This document shows, piece after piece, positions 24,320-61,286 of a stretch of 64,000 nt of DNA. Both the position numbers and the translations under genes were made by a program. How positions within the stretch are numbered: the first letter of the stretch is position 1; each line of letters begins with the position of its first letter. The DNA is from Antedon bifida. Taxonomy: Eukaryota > Echinodermata > Crinoidea > Comatulida > Antedonidae. The notes under the pieces were generated by a model. It did not search any database. It had not been told where the DNA came from and was given only the letters and a program-made list of their open reading frames with translations. The stretch is from the NCBI GenBank assembly GCA_963402885.1, contig OY727100.1, positions 3,286,001-3,350,000 on the forward strand, read 5' to 3'.

Positions 24320-25822
24320 ATGGCTGTTAATTGCAGAAAGGTTTCTGTCTCACCTCTTGTGGCTGTTATTGTCGTCTTTTTTGGCACAGGATCCTGGGTA
24401 GCGATCAATGGACTCTGGGTGGAGCTTCCTTTACTTGTGAAACTCGGAATACCAGAAGGGTACCAACTGGCATCGTATCTTACCATTATCATCCAACTCG
24501 CAAACATTGGCCCAGTTTTATTTGTTATTTTATCATACGCAACTCCAAAACATATTCGCCTTGAAGTTCCAGCTATATACTTAGTTGTAACAATAGGAAT
24601 AACTGCATGTACTTTACTGATATTCTTTTGGGATGCTACGACTTATTGGGACGTTGTAAATGATTACCGCAGCACTGCGCTTTTAATTTTAGCATTTTTT
24701 CTTGCCATCGTCGATTGTACATCATCAGTAGCATTCACGCCATTCATGTCGCGTTTTATGAATCTTTACGTGACATGGTATTTTGTCGGGGAAGGTTTCA
24801 GCGCGCTGTTGCCAAGCCTTGTTGCGCTTGGGCAAGGAGTTGGTGGAGAAGAAGGCTGTAGAGCAAATTTCACGTACGAAAGATATATAAACGGAACAAA
24901 AAACAACTGTACAGACTGGGTTACCGATGCCAAGTCAGAACGATTCCCACCCGAGGATTTCTTTATTTTTTTAACAGCTATGATGAGCAGTTGTGGTCTT
25001 GCCTTTATCTTATTGAATTATTTACCGTTGTCAAAGCGAGAACGCATACCGCAAGAACGAGATGGTCCCTTAGAAGGTGTGGAACAAATTCCGTCGGTTT
25101 CAAGTAGCCAGGAAAGTTACACTATGATACGCAATGGTTACGGTGCGACTGCTGAACCTGATGACGCTGATAAAGAGACACCAGTTGAATCGTTAACACA
25201 GAAAAACGCCATATACCTTTTTGTTATTTTAGGCTGGGTGAGCGGCTTAAGTAACGGCGTGCTTCCGTCTATACAGAGTTATTCGTGCGGTGCTTACGGT
25301 CTCGATACGTACCTTTTAGCTGCTACTTTTGGAAATATTGCAAATCCTATCGCATGTTTTCTAGTGTTTCTTTGGCCACAGAAGAGCAAGACGCTGGTAA
25401 CGACGACAGCAATACTTGGTACTTTGTTTGGATCATTGTGCATGACTACAGCGGTTCTAAGTCCGTCACCACCACTGCAATTTAAATTAGCGGGTGATAT
25501 TATTATAGTAAGTTTCATTTTGTTGAGTCATCACATCGATATTATTCAACCACTACTACAGTATAAAATGTTATTTTTTATCTTTCAGGTTGCATGCTGG
25601 GTTTGCGTAACAGCATTCTTTACATACACAAAAGCTACGATAGGTTGGATCCTTCGAAACGCCAACGGTAGTAGGTCCTTGCTGATATGGTTCGGTGCCG
25701 TCACCCAGATTGGATCTCTTATTGGTGCATTAATCATGTTTCCTCTCGTAAACTCGTACAATTTATTCGAGGGCTACTATGCTGACCCGTGCCATGACAA
25801 AGTGGACTGTATTCCAGCCTAA
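24320..25822 (+). CDS. Riboflavin transporter, SLC52A family
   Basis: Multi-pass plasma-membrane vitamin B2 transporter. Exons are 24320-25507 and 25589-25822, joined by an 81-nt intron (GTAAGTTTCA...TTTCAG), giving 473 aa, close to human SLC52A3 (about 469). The intron is a multiple of three without a stop, so the unspliced frame reads 500 aa; splicing restores GDIII|VACWVC. About 11 hydrophobic segments are visible. SPLVAVIVVFFGTGSWVAIN, then NGLWVELPLLV, marks TM1 and the signature loop. NFT, NGT and NCT glycosylation sites lie in the loop after about residue 180. There is a long charged loop at about 230-300, and GWVSGLSNGVLPSIQSYSCG is the central TM signature. Which SLC52A member it matches best cannot be decided by eye. 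Confidence 0.93.
   Translation: MAVNCRKVSVSPLVAVIVVFFGTGSWVAINGLWVELPLLVKLGIPEGYQLASYLTIIIQLANIGPVLFVILSYATPKHIRLEVPAIYLVVTIGITACTLLIFFWDATTYWDVVNDYRSTALLILAFFLAIVDCTSSVAFTPFMSRFMNLYVTWYFVGEGFSALLPSLVALGQGVGGEEGCRANFTYERYINGTKNNCTDWVTDAKSERFPPEDFFIFLTAMMSSCGLAFILLNYLPLSKRERIPQERDGPLEGVEQIPSVSSSQESYTMIRNGYGATAEPDDADKETPVESLTQKNAIYLFVILGWVSGLSNGVLPSIQSYSCGAYGLDTYLLAATFGNIANPIACFLVFLWPQKSKTLVTTTAILGTLFGSLCMTTAVLSPSPPLQFKLAGDIIIVSFILLSHHIDIIQPLLQYKMLFFIFQVACWVCVTAFFTYTKATIGWILRNANGSRSLLIWFGAVTQIGSLIGALIMFPLVNSYNLFEGYYADPCHDKVDCIPA
25508..25588 (+). other. 81-nt in-frame intron of the SLC52A gene
   Basis: GTAAGT donor at 25508 and TTTTTTATCTTTCAG acceptor ending at 25588. It encodes no stop in frame. 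The retained peptide (SFILLSHHIDIIQPLLQYK and flanks) would interrupt a transmembrane helix, so it is taken as a true intron. Confidence 0.8.
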
Positions 25823-25823
25823 A

Positions 25824-25943
25824 GTGTGCCCAAATATGGTAGTGATATGCCCAAATATAGTTGTGATGGGACATCATCATTTCCATATATGGGCATATCA
25901 CATTTTGTTGTCACAAAGTTTGATAGTGTAGACAGAGCTTTAA
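25824..25943. mobile_element. Truncated foldback MITE abutting the SLC52A stop codon
   Basis: It starts AAGTGTGCCCAAATATGG right after the TAA at 25820-25822 and ends AAGTTTGATAGTGTAGACAG followed by AGCTTTA. The outer left arm is missing. It forms the beginning of the 3' UTR. Confidence 0.8.
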
Positions 25944-26010
25944 AGATTTCTGAACCATCTGCAGTTCAGTACTAAAAATTTAATGTATAGAGTCATGTAG
26001 AAAATCGTGA

Positions 26011-26016
26011 AATAAA
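26011..26016 (+). terminator. Poly(A) signal, SLC52A
   Basis: AATAAA about 190 nt after the stop codon, in AT-rich sequence. It is the first canonical signal downstream. Confidence 0.5.
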
Positions 26017-26029
26017 GTCATTACAAAAA

Positions 26030-29000
26030 TTGAATTCATGAAATGATGCTTTCCACAATTCAAGCCGTCACTCATCTTCATACCATTCTTAATTTAAAAA
26101 AACATTAGAGTACTGTATGCGAGTCGCCTAATAAAAGTGCAGTTGATTTCGGTTTTGAGTTCTAAAGAAACAATTGTCTTGAAATAATTTCATTTCAAGT
26201 ATCCTAATATATATATATAAAAGTAAATTTTCATTTGTTGATCCAATTCGGTATGACAGATAATTACAAAATAAAAAAGTACTTACTACTTTCTTATACC
26301 AATTGTCTTGATACAAATTTATATTCCAAGGGTTTTTTTTTCTGAAAACTTTATCCAGTACTAATTAAAATTAAAACAAATATAAATTTTAAGAAACGTT
26401 ACATATTATCGACTCACCAAAGTTTTGTATGTTATAATTTAGAATAGTACATGTAATCCATTATTTATTGATTCCAAAAGTTCAATTTTTATATTTACCA
26501 TTTTTTTAAAGAAATCTAGAGACCTTCTGGTAAATATCTATTTGAAATGTACATTAATAATATAAATAAGTGATTGAGAATTAACATAAGATACAACTCA
26601 TTTTGTACCATATTGTTGAAAGAATATTTACTCTAGAATTCTAATCTTATTTATCAGATATATAATGACAATTCCACCAGATATTTATTTATATACTTTT
26701 CCAGAATTTAATAGTAAACCATGACAAGAATTATGAGAGGAAATTGATTTATGTAAAGGATTTAAAATGTACTGTAGTTTATAGAATGTAAACAATATAG
26801 AGTATCAGTAATTAAATACACTTTTCAGGTACAATTCAACAGTTGTTTTTTCCTCACTTTGCCTGGACTACAATTTTGTAAAGAAGATAAGAGTTGGGGC
26901 ATTGTTTGTTTGTTCTTATTGTTTCTCTGCACACACATATCATTAACATTGAAAAAACATAGTTACACTAGTGTGCCGAAGTCATTGCCACCAGATTAAA
27001 ATGAAAAAAAACACAAGATTCATTCAACAAATCGGAAAAGGTGGGGGGTCAGTCTATAATGTTTAAGGTCAAAGGACATTAGGTCTACATCATTCAGGGT
27101 AAAGGTAAGTCCCATATTCAATTCTGAACATAGGGTAATGAGCCGTTACCTCATTTTACTAAGCCTAGGCATTATGTGGTAGGTTGGCCAGTTCCTTTCT
27201 ATGCTGTATTTTCAACCAGGTCTCATTTACAGCTGAGTAGACTGCGTGTTGACGGGAATTTAACTCTGGTCTCTCTGTACGACAGTCAGGTGTCCTAACC
27301 ACTCGACTACCCAACTCTCAGAGTAAGCCTGGACAAAAACAAAAAAACAGTTGGTGAATGGTTCTTTAATGAGGAAAATTGAGTGTAAATAACCACCAAT
27401 ATTATATACCAACCAGAGGAAACTTTGTTTGGTCCTAAAGCCATTCCGTTCCGTGCATGGTTCTGCACAAAAGACATCAAAGACAAAAAAAAAATCATTG
27501 CATAACGGAAACAGAATTCGACAACAGCGACATTCACTAATTTACCGTATTCATTTAATCAAATAATTCTACATAACCAGATGCTGTTGGCTCACTTCAT
27601 CAGCTGGTTCTGACAAGTAGCCCATGTGCTATTTTCCAGAGTTTTTTTGTGTTTTTAAACAGCGTGCATTTGTGAAGTTTTAAATAACTATTGTATCAAC
27701 TACAGATGCCAAAATTATTACTATTCATAGAAAATATGACAAACATACATAAACTACAACAAGAACATTATGAGAATGATTAAATCACAAGAAAAAGTCA
27801 CATTGAATTCTACTTCTTTTACAAAATGAATATAAAGAGTTCTTTCTTTTATACAGTATCGTTTATTTGTACAGAGAAGATTTTTACAAGGCCAAGTTAA
27901 ATAAAAAATCAGAATAATTAATATGCATAAGAATTGGTAATCATTTTTTTATTTATGGTATTTAATATTAATTATACCAAAAAATATTTGAGCATTACAC
28001 TTACAGTACATTTATATTACTATAATGCTAAACTTAAAATCGTAACATATTTTGATAGAGCTGGCCATTGATTTGGTAAGAAATGATGTTCATAACTGTT
28101 ATCACCCATCACAAAAACCAGAAAACATACTTAACAAGTAATTATTATTTCCATTAATCATTAGTAAAAATTTCATTTATTCTTTCAAAAAACACCACAG
28201 CAAAAAAAATGGTTTTCTTCATAAATAATTGACAGCCATGATCCTAAAATTAAATTCAACAAGTTACTTTCTTAAATCCAAATTCAGATATGCGTGCAAA
28301 CTCATGTTGTGCCGTTGGTGCTAATGCTGTAGGCCTACATAGTATCCCTGCCAGTTGACTTGGCCAAGCTAAATTAAGATGCAAGGGAGAGACATCGGAA
28401 AAAACCAACATCAACAATCGCAAACTATCTTGTGTTCCTGATAAAAATTAAAAGTAGTAGAGACTTCTTTAAAACATGCACATCACAGCTCTCAAAAATC
28501 ATCTGTGATGAAAACTCACACATTTGGAATTGTCAGAGATAATTACTAGATAATTTTAACGTCTTTAGTGTTATTGCACTATTTTGACAAAACTACTTTT
28601 CATATATATTATTAATTTTTAATAAGCTGCCTCCTTTCAATAATGTGTTTGATATGGTTACGGTCTTGCTAATCAACAGTACTTAGCATTCTTCAGCTCA
28701 ACTTTTAACCACATAACATTGGAAGTGTTTAATTGCCATCTCTTCAAGTGCATTGTGGCACTTCCAAGTGACCTCTCAATATGTATTCTGGCATTTCTGT
28801 AATTGGCACTTCAGGTGACATTTCTCCTGAAAGTCTGTTCTCTGACAAAGAGAGCCACTCGATTACCAGTCAACTTCTAAGCAAGATCCAACAATTCTGA
28901 GGTTAACTCAAGTAACCACATAACATTGTACAGTGGTAAGCAACCCTCTGTTGCACTTCTAGTAACATTGATCTTAAGTTATCTTATTCTTATTTCTTAC

Positions 29001-29118
29001 TGTCACTTGAGTAACATTGCTCTTAAGTCTGTTATTTAAATGAAAGCCAATTCTTTCAAATCAATCATTTGACAAACAAATGTTCTTAACAATTTAAGTA
29101 GCACATTCCAGCTGCTCA
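26030..29118. other. Convergent intergenic / CHD7/8 3' UTR region
   Basis: No coding region is recognised. The transporter and the remodeller converge here. The right part is probably the remodeller's 3' UTR; minus-strand AATAAA candidates (TTTATT on plus) occur near 27866, 27948 and 28169. A tRNA-derived SINE piece lies at 27235-27320. Confidence 0.5.
27235..27320 (-). mobile_element. tRNA-derived SINE fragment
   Basis: The minus strand reads GAGTTGGGTAGTCGAGTGG, TTAGGACACCTGACTGTCG, then GAGTTAAATTCCCGTC. The spacing matches a tRNA A box (TAGTCGAGTGG) and B box (AGTTAAATTCC). It does not fold as an intact tRNA. Confidence 0.6.
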
Positions 29119-53577
<24,459 letters not shown>

Positions 53578-56354
53578 ATTTCAGTAAACCGTCTCAACTC
53601 TCAGTTTCAACTAGTTCTAGTGCGTTCCTTTTAGTCAACCATGGTTCACCTGAAAATAAATTTTAAAAAGGCTTTCAAATTTATTTCTATCCGACTCATT
53701 TTTGGTGGACACAACAGGTACTTCAGAAGCAAACCATAAATAAATCAATCGGACCCGACTCAATTCCAAGTGCAGGGATTTAATAATGGTGTGTAATTAT
53801 TTAGTTCTATGGAATTATTTTACTATAATTAAATAATAAGAAATATTTAATTATACAATGTCTACAAAAACAAATTAATTAATCATCAACTTTCAACAAA
53901 ATCACATGTTAAATCTTGTAATAAAAAAATTAATTTAAAAAATAGTAATGTTATATATTATTATAATTATAACAGCCGAACCAGGTGGTGGCGACCAGCC
54001 AGTGAACAAAAAATGTGGAAGAAAAAACTTTGGTGACCCTCTCTTCTCACACACTCGTTGGCCCTGTCAACAAACTAAAAAACTGAAACAGTTACAAGAA
54101 AGAACAAGAAATTAGTCAAAAAAGACCGAAGGAATGAACGCCTTCTTACGCCGCCATTATAAAACGGAACAAAGAAAGGTTCAACGTTCGTGCATAATGA
54201 AGAGAAAACGAGAAATAACCATGTTCACCTCGCGGTGTATTCTAGCAGCAGACGAAGTCCTATACCCAGCACAAGAAACCCCCACCGCAGGCGGAAAATG
54301 TGGAACACATGAACCCCCTCACTAGCCTAGAAAAGTTACTGTGAAATGATTCACAATTTAAACGCCAAATTTTACGGCAAAAATACCATTAAACACATAA
54401 ATACCATAAGATAAATTGTGCAAGATGAAAAATTCCAACCGCATTTCGAGTGAGTTTACGGTCGCTACAACCTGCATCGAATGGTTCATCGCGGTATGGC
54501 TAGCTTCAGACAATGCGAAATGTTACGATTGTTCTGATTGGTAGAAATAGAACATATCAATAACTACAATTATTTAAATTAATACTACATTAGTAAACTC
54601 ATCTCACAGAACGTCAATATATTATATCTACAATGTTTTTATTGATGTTTATTTAATTCTTCTCTATGTTTAATTAGTAAATATATATTTTTTGCAGATC
54701 ATATAGTCAATTTTCGGAGAAAGTAACCAATGACAATACGTCTTTCATAATGGTTTGGCACGGAATTAAGCAATTTCCTAACACATGAGGGCGATGTATT
54801 TGTAATAAGTTTCTGCACAGGCGGTCGGATGCCAGCAGCATGCACTACTTTTCTTTTATTTAATGCTCTGGATCCGCTTTCTTACAATATAGATAAATAG
54901 TAGCGTATGATAATTTTTAAAAAAACACACACACTCATTTATTTATAAAACGGCATGTAATATATTATTTGCTAATAAAACGATTATGATTTGTTTAGTT
55001 TAGGCCTAAGCATTATGTGATTTGTTGTTGTAAATTCAGTGTCATTATGTTAACATTTATCGCATTCATTTTTTAAAACATTATGATCAATGAATGAATG
55101 ATAGCCCTATGTCTTATATCATATAATAGTGCTATTACAATGTGTGTGATATTCTATATAATGTAAAATATATTAAACAAATATGATATAAAAAATAACA
55201 TTTATTTTAATGTCGTTTATGTTAATGTAACTATATTCTTTTTCAGGCGTCGTAGGCCTACTGGATATCTAGTTCGTATATTTGTATATTGCTCTTCTTA
55301 GTGTCATTTTAACTAATTTACTAATTTTTTGTTTATAAATTATAGGTTTTTTTAAAGGTTGGAGCAAGACAAGTAGCCTAACTGTTCAAGGGATGCCTAT
55401 TGCTTGCTTCTGACAAGATTCTGAGATATCAAATAAATATTATATTACGAATTAAGAGACCTTTAATATAACTTTAAAATACAATTTAAGGACAAAAAAT
55501 ATCGACATTTGCCTATTCTGGAACCAACTCCCTGATGGAACCATATTGTAATATGTTGTTCGATTTATAAAGCGCTTATACAATCAAAAGATTGTCTAAA
55601 AAGCGCTGAGAGAAAAAACAGAAAGGAATTACAAAGAAAAAAGATGGGTTTTTAAGAGTGTTTTGAAAACTATGATAGAGGATGCATTTTTAATAGGATT
55701 AGGAAGATTGTACAGTTTAGGAGCTGCAACTGCAAAAGCTCGATCACCATAGTAAGGCGGCTGGGTGGAACAAAAGTGCAGATGGATTAGTGGTCGACCT
55801 AAGAGATGCAAACTGAAGATCTACGTATAATTAAATTGGATGGGGATATATGATGGGGATTTGTCGTGAAGAGATTTTAAATATGTAATTAACATTGGTT
55901 AAAAAACAATTCGTTGTTTAGTAATTGAAAGCCAGTGAAGTTATATAATATTGGTGTAATATGAGCAAATCTTGAAGTGCCGGATACAAGTCGAGCTGCA
56001 GCAGTATAAGAAAAAATGAGTAGAATTTACTGACAACTATACGAAATAAAAAGCACCAAAGTGTAACATGGGTTACTTAAATAATTTCTTTTTTAAATAT
56101 TATATTTTTTTTCCTGATGATGATCAAATAAACGATCGAAACGTTGAGTCAGTTTGTATACTATATATTTTTTTATGTAAAATGTACTATGTCGCCCTCT
56201 ATATAATACTGGAAGCTGGATGACTCAACTCGCCCTGTCGAAGTTTAAGTTTACTCCCATGAGTACGAAGTGATTAGCGCGTACTCAAGTAACTTCCGAT
56301 ATAAGCAACTTGTTCGTATATCAGCTGTTTATTGTTATTGTGATAGTGTTGTGA
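53578..56354. other. Promoter-side spacer between the CHD7/8 and Kelch genes
   Basis: The first 72 nt are 5' UTR of the remodeller. A non-coding first exon could end at about 54150 on the minus strand (GGCGGC|GTAAGAAG), which is weak. The rest is AT-rich spacer with a LINE fragment at 55570-55811 and no other gene seen. Confidence 0.4.
55570..55811 (-). mobile_element. LINE reverse-transcriptase C-terminal fragment
   Basis: The minus strand reads HLLGRPLIHLHFCSTQPPYY, GDRAFAVAAPKLYNLPNPIK, then SSIIVFKTLLKTHLFSL and a stop. YGDRAFAVAAPxLWNxLP...FKxxLKTHLF is the conserved tail of many non-LTR retrotransposon polymerases. Only about 60 codons remain, so it is a dead 3' fragment. Confidence 0.8.
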
Positions 56355-58130
56355 ATGGTTGTGAATATGGCGCTTAGTCGCCACAGCGACTCAAATAAAC
56401 CGATGGAGTTTAGAGAAAAGGACCAAGCTGCTAAAATTCTAGAACAATTATACCGATTTAGAAACGATGATAAATTCTGTGATATGGTGCTTCAAGTTGA
56501 GGGGCAAGAATTCAAGGCGCACAGAAATGTTCTGGCTGCCTGTAGCCCCTACTTCGACACAATGTGCAATAGTGGTTGGGAGGAGGACCGACGTAGGGCC
56601 GCCGTTATAGAAGGTACAACGGCAGAAGCAATGAATGATATTTTGAACTATATGTACACAGGTAGCATATCTTTGAACTCGGATAACGTCCATAGTATAT
56701 TACAAGGTGCTGACCACTTTTTGATGACAAAACTCAAAGAGCATTGTCTACATTTTTTGGACCGTCATTTGAATTCTTCAAACTGTTTAGTTGTAAAATC
56801 ACTGTCGTATTTATACGGTTTTGAACAGTTACACGTGAAAGCTAGCAAATTCATTAGAAACAACTTTCGGTTAGTCGTAACCGAGTCTGTTGATGATTTA
56901 GTTCGGCTGCCATTTGAGCAAGTCTTAGAATTAGTATCCGATGAAAAAGTAAGAGTCAAGATGGAGGAAACGATTTATAACACGATTATAAAATGGGTTA
57001 AACATGATACCGGGTCAAGAAAGCAATATTTTGCACCGCTATTAAAACATGTCCGTCTTGCTCAGCTTAACCGTTCATTTCTTATCAAAGTCGTGGAAAA
57101 AGAAGAATTAGTTCTAGCGAGCCAAGATTGTAGAGACTTGGTCGCTGACGCAAAACGACAAACTGATACGACTCGACGGAGTTATTGTAAGGACAGTCCC
57201 GTACTGAAACCACGCAAAGGAAAATTGACGGACGTTGTTGTGATTACTGGCGGAGTATCTGATTTAGGTCCATCTGCATACTGCTACGTGTATATTTTAC
57301 ATGAAAACAGGTGGACGCATCTGCCGGACTTGCCAATTAATGAGTTGCGTTTCCATGCAAGTGCCGTTCTTGACGGGAAAATGTACATAGCCGGCGGGAC
57401 GAGCAGTGGTCTTATATCCAATAGAGTGCATTGTTACGACACAAACACAAACTGCTGGTATAATGTTAAGAGTCTACAAACACCGCGAGAATATTTATCG
57501 TTGGTGGCGTGTAATGGACGTTTATATGCAATGGGTGGGATAAAATGGGACAGGGTGCTACAGACTGTTGAATGCTACGATCCCGAAATGGAGGAATGGA
57601 AGAGCGTGACACCAATGACCAAAGGCCGATACGGCATGCATATGGCCGTTTTAGATGACCGTTATATTTATGCAATTGGGGGAAGAGACGAAAATCGTCG
57701 ACCCGTTCCGTCCGTTGAGCGCTACGACACAGAGACGGATACATGGTTCCAATTACCGTCTATTCCACTTGATAGAGACAATTTTTGGGATTTTCCTGTT
57801 GTTGAAGCATACAAAGGTAAAATTTACGTGACTGACCTAACCACGAAAGAGTTGTGTCTAAACCCGGAAAGAAACACGTGGACGGAACAAAGTGCGTGTC
57901 ATTTTGGAAAATTACCGGAGAGGAAGTGCTTCCTTTATTGCGCGTGGAACCGAAACGTTCTGGTGTTCGGGGGATCGGGAGGAGAAAGAACGATTAGTTC
58001 ACCAGTTCCGGAGGCGTGTATCTACGATCGTGTACTCGGACTTTGGAGTAGCATTCGTCCACCTCCTGCGTCCACCCTCGGGTCATCTTGCGTCATTCTA
58101 CAGGTTCCTTATGAATTTCTTGGTGACTAA
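56355..58130 (+). CDS. BTB-BACK-Kelch protein (KLHL family), intronless
   Basis: 591 aa. KLHL proteins act as substrate adaptors for cullin-3 ubiquitin ligases. The BTB domain is about residues 25-145 (FCDMVLQVEGQEFKAHRNVL, AACSPYFDTM, YMYTGSISL). The BACK domain is about 150-255 (NCLVVKSLSYLYGFEQLHVK, LLKHVRLAQLN). Kelch repeats run from about 295 to 580: VVVITGGVSD, MYIAGGTSSG, LYAMGGIKWD, IYAIGGRDEN, a degenerate blade at IYVTDLTTKE lacking the GG pair, and VLVFGGSGGE. Six blades make a propeller. The first ATG is used; MALSRH four codons on is an alternative. The absence of introns contrasts with its neighbours and could reflect an old retrocopy, as KLHL genes are often intron-poor. The closest human member cannot be named by eye. 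Confidence 0.93.
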   Translation: MVVNMALSRHSDSNKPMEFREKDQAAKILEQLYRFRNDDKFCDMVLQVEGQEFKAHRNVLAACSPYFDTMCNSGWEEDRRRAAVIEGTTAEAMNDILNYMYTGSISLNSDNVHSILQGADHFLMTKLKEHCLHFLDRHLNSSNCLVVKSLSYLYGFEQLHVKASKFIRNNFRLVVTESVDDLVRLPFEQVLELVSDEKVRVKMEETIYNTIIKWVKHDTGSRKQYFAPLLKHVRLAQLNRSFLIKVVEKEELVLASQDCRDLVADAKRQTDTTRRSYCKDSPVLKPRKGKLTDVVVITGGVSDLGPSAYCYVYILHENRWTHLPDLPINELRFHASAVLDGKMYIAGGTSSGLISNRVHCYDTNTNCWYNVKSLQTPREYLSLVACNGRLYAMGGIKWDRVLQTVECYDPEMEEWKSVTPMTKGRYGMHMAVLDDRYIYAIGGRDENRRPVPSVERYDTETDTWFQLPSIPLDRDNFWDFPVVEAYKGKIYVTDLTTKELCLNPERNTWTEQSACHFGKLPERKCFLYCAWNRNVLVFGGSGGERTISSPVPEACIYDRVLGLWSSIRPPPASTLGSSCVILQVPYEFLGD

Positions 58131-61100
58131 AATTAATGATGATAGCAATCAAACAGTAAGTGTACTTGCAATTCTTCCTCTAATCAAAAGAACAATTTCT
58201 ACACCAATTATAGTCTTTTAATAGATTAAGATATCTAATTAATTCCCCTATACAGTAGGCTATATGAATTGACAGATACAGTAAGCTACTGTATGTTCAA
58301 TAGTGAATATATTAACTATTTATTTTTGACTAATTATTATTAACATATGTAATCAGGGCAATCTAACAAGAGGAGACTGAGCTTGTTTGCCAAGATAGGA
58401 ACTCGTAAAAGTAATTTGATCTTTATGTCTGGCTGCGACAAATACTAACAGTAGTACTGTACATGAACAAATTCTCCGAGGCGCGCAGTGTCTGGTAAAG
58501 GACTTGGAACTGTTCATGTCGCAGCCACATATAAACCCTTTGAGCTCAGCATCCTGTTGTTAAAGTGCCTTGCTGTAATGTTACAGTTTTAGTACCTCCC
58601 TCTTTGCAAAATCCTGGACTGGATCCACCCCTGTTTGAGGTGCCCTTGAATTTTGAAAGTGAAACATGTCAGTACACTCATTCTGTGGCACCATGCAAAT
58701 TGATAAAATCTGAGGCTAGAATGTTTAGAAAATATAGATTTATAACTTAAATTATTAAAAACAAAATATTATTGTACTGTACATTCCTTATCATAGGAAA
58801 AATAACCACCAGTTCATTTTATGTGTGTCAGACTAATACACTGAGTAAAGTTGTATGAAGTTATGTGTAATGAATTATTGCAATTTTAATATTGAAAAAA
58901 AATTCTGATTCTATTTAGAAAATGAATTGCAGATGATAAAAAAAAGCATGTTTTTTACATTTCTATAACTTTTAATTTGTATTCGAAAATTCTCTATTTT
59001 AATTTCTCTGGCATTTCCATTCATATTCAGTATAAATTCCTGTTTGTAATTCCATATGGCCGATTCATCATTTACGCTCGGTACGTGAAGACATTTCATT
59101 TATATCGCAGCCGATAATCATAATTCTAAAACAATATTTTTTTATCGTAGTGAAAGTGTTTTAATTTAAAAAGCAATTTTTCAAATCTGTCAGGTTGTGG
59201 CAAAGATGATAACAAAAACACAACGTAAAGGTCCTTGTTGATTATGTAAACTTAACAGATTTATTGCGAATGTATCATTTAAATGAGACGGCATCAAAAT
59301 AAACTGTGTAGTAGTTGGCTAGCAGCCATCATGGGTATATTTAGTACGTTTGTAATACATTTATACAATTATGGTTTTGTGTTTTATGTTCATTTTTCAC
59401 TGCTGTTTACCGTGCGGTGAACTCCATTAAAGTAATCATGACATTTGTCAATTAATATACACAATTTTTTGCGTATTTTAATTAATTATTTTTGAGAGTT
59501 TAATTAGTGTGACAAGTATTCTAGACTTGCTCATGACGATTTTTGCCTTTTTTTTTGGAAAAACGAACCTTAAAATTCTGGCTACAGCCTTATAGCTCTC
59601 ATCTATTATACTGTACTGTCTACAAATACAAAATAAATGGTTACACTATTTGTTATGCTTGGGTTGACCACTTAACTAACTATATTGTTGTGATTCTTGT
59701 TGATATATTATTGATACACCCTGGAGACTTTATAATGTGTTTTTTTCTAAGATATTTGCGTCACTGTACAAAAATAACAAATAAAACATATGGAACAATT
59801 AACACCATGATATTTGTGTAGGCAATACTGTGTTTTGCACTTAATATTAATGGACTGCCAACATTTTCAATGTACTGTGCCCTTATGTTGCTAGCCAAGA
59901 CCTAAGTCTACTCTCGGACCTGAACAACCATTGCAGGTGAACCACCACATATTTTAGTGTTTACTGTAGGGCCTGCACCAAAATGTCAACAACATCGCAA
60001 ACTATAAACATACACACTATGGTGTGTATCAAAGCAATTTGTTTTTGTTGTTCTTTTGTTACCTTGATATTCAAAGCATGCTAGATTAACTAACGAGGAC
60101 CTTGATTTTAACAAATCTCCCATAATCTGTTATTAGTTGGCAATTCTGTCATCTATGGTCTACCGCCAAATGAACATAGTCTGAAAGAAAGACAATTAGT
60201 TACTTATTTCTCCATGGTTACCGTGAACTTGAAAACTAGAAAATAATTTAGGTTTAAATCGGCTTAGATAACAATTTGATTTGGCCAAATAACAGTACAA
60301 TACGTTTTTTCATCTTTATTTGTTTATAAGAAGAAAATAAATCGGTGAAACTTTTCCATCTCGTAGAAGTGTTCTGTAAATAAAGCATTCTTAAGAATTC
60401 TGACGAATTTAAATTTTTAGTATATTTCGTGCCTACAGTAGCGTACCTGGATAAACTGACAATAGCCTGTGCTCTCCAGAGACAGGGCTTAGATACGAAA
60501 TGTTAAAGTTCTTACAGTAGGATACTCTTGGACCATAATGGACTAGTCCGCAACCACATCCTCACCGTGTGGGAAAGTTCCAACGTACCACCGGCATCTT
60601 TTCTTTGTTGATCTTTTTTCTATGTAAATACATTTTCAGGCTAAAATTCCATTTTTCTGTACAAATCTTTTCCCCTTTTTGTATATCGCTTCTTAAATCA
60701 ATATGTGTTTCTTAATCTATAAATGTAAATGGCCGTTAAAGAGATATCTTTGAGAATCTGAGACATGATGTCATCAATCTCTAATGAAAGATGACACAAA
60801 TTATGATCAATTGATTCAAATATGTTACTTAGTATTTATTCTATTGAAATTAATACTCTTGATATACAGTATTTAGTTTTTTATTCAACCTAAAAAGCAT
60901 GTTGTTTCAGAGCTGAAAAACTTGTAAAGAAAGTATTTATTCTAAACTTGTGGAGCTGTAGCTTGGTTGTTAACATGCTTTACGCTAGCTGTACGTCCAC
61001 ACTGAACCTAGATGGTCCAGGGCAGGTAAAAGATCATGAAACTTGGGTGTACTGTACAGTAGTGTACATTGATTTCATATACACTGTATGTGTGCGGACG

Positions 61101-61286
61101 CAGTGCCCAAAAAATGTAATTTGGCCCTGATTTTTCTCCATCCCCCAAATCTGTGTTCAGTGTATTGTAACAGTTGGCTTTTAATCTTCACAAGATTAAA
61201 TGAAAACCTGCATAAAATAGGATTTTTTACTGTAGTCTTTTCGACTTTCAACAATAGCATTTTTGTAACGTCACAACCAAATACAT
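58131..61286. other. Kelch 3' UTR and AT-rich spacer
   Basis: No coding region is recognised. AATAAA signals at 59298 and 60379 could end the Kelch transcript. A SINE fragment lies at 60950-61040. The rest is unannotatable AT-rich sequence. Confidence 0.45.
60950..61040 (+). mobile_element. tRNA-derived SINE fragment
   Basis: Plus strand GTGGAGCTGTAGCTTGGTTG followed by TTAACATGCTTTACG matches the head of the SINE at 47590-47716. The B-box part is diverged. Confidence 0.55.

Noticed and set aside
25294-25518. Minus-strand open frame inside the SLC52A gene
   Set aside because: Shadow of a well-supported transporter coding frame.
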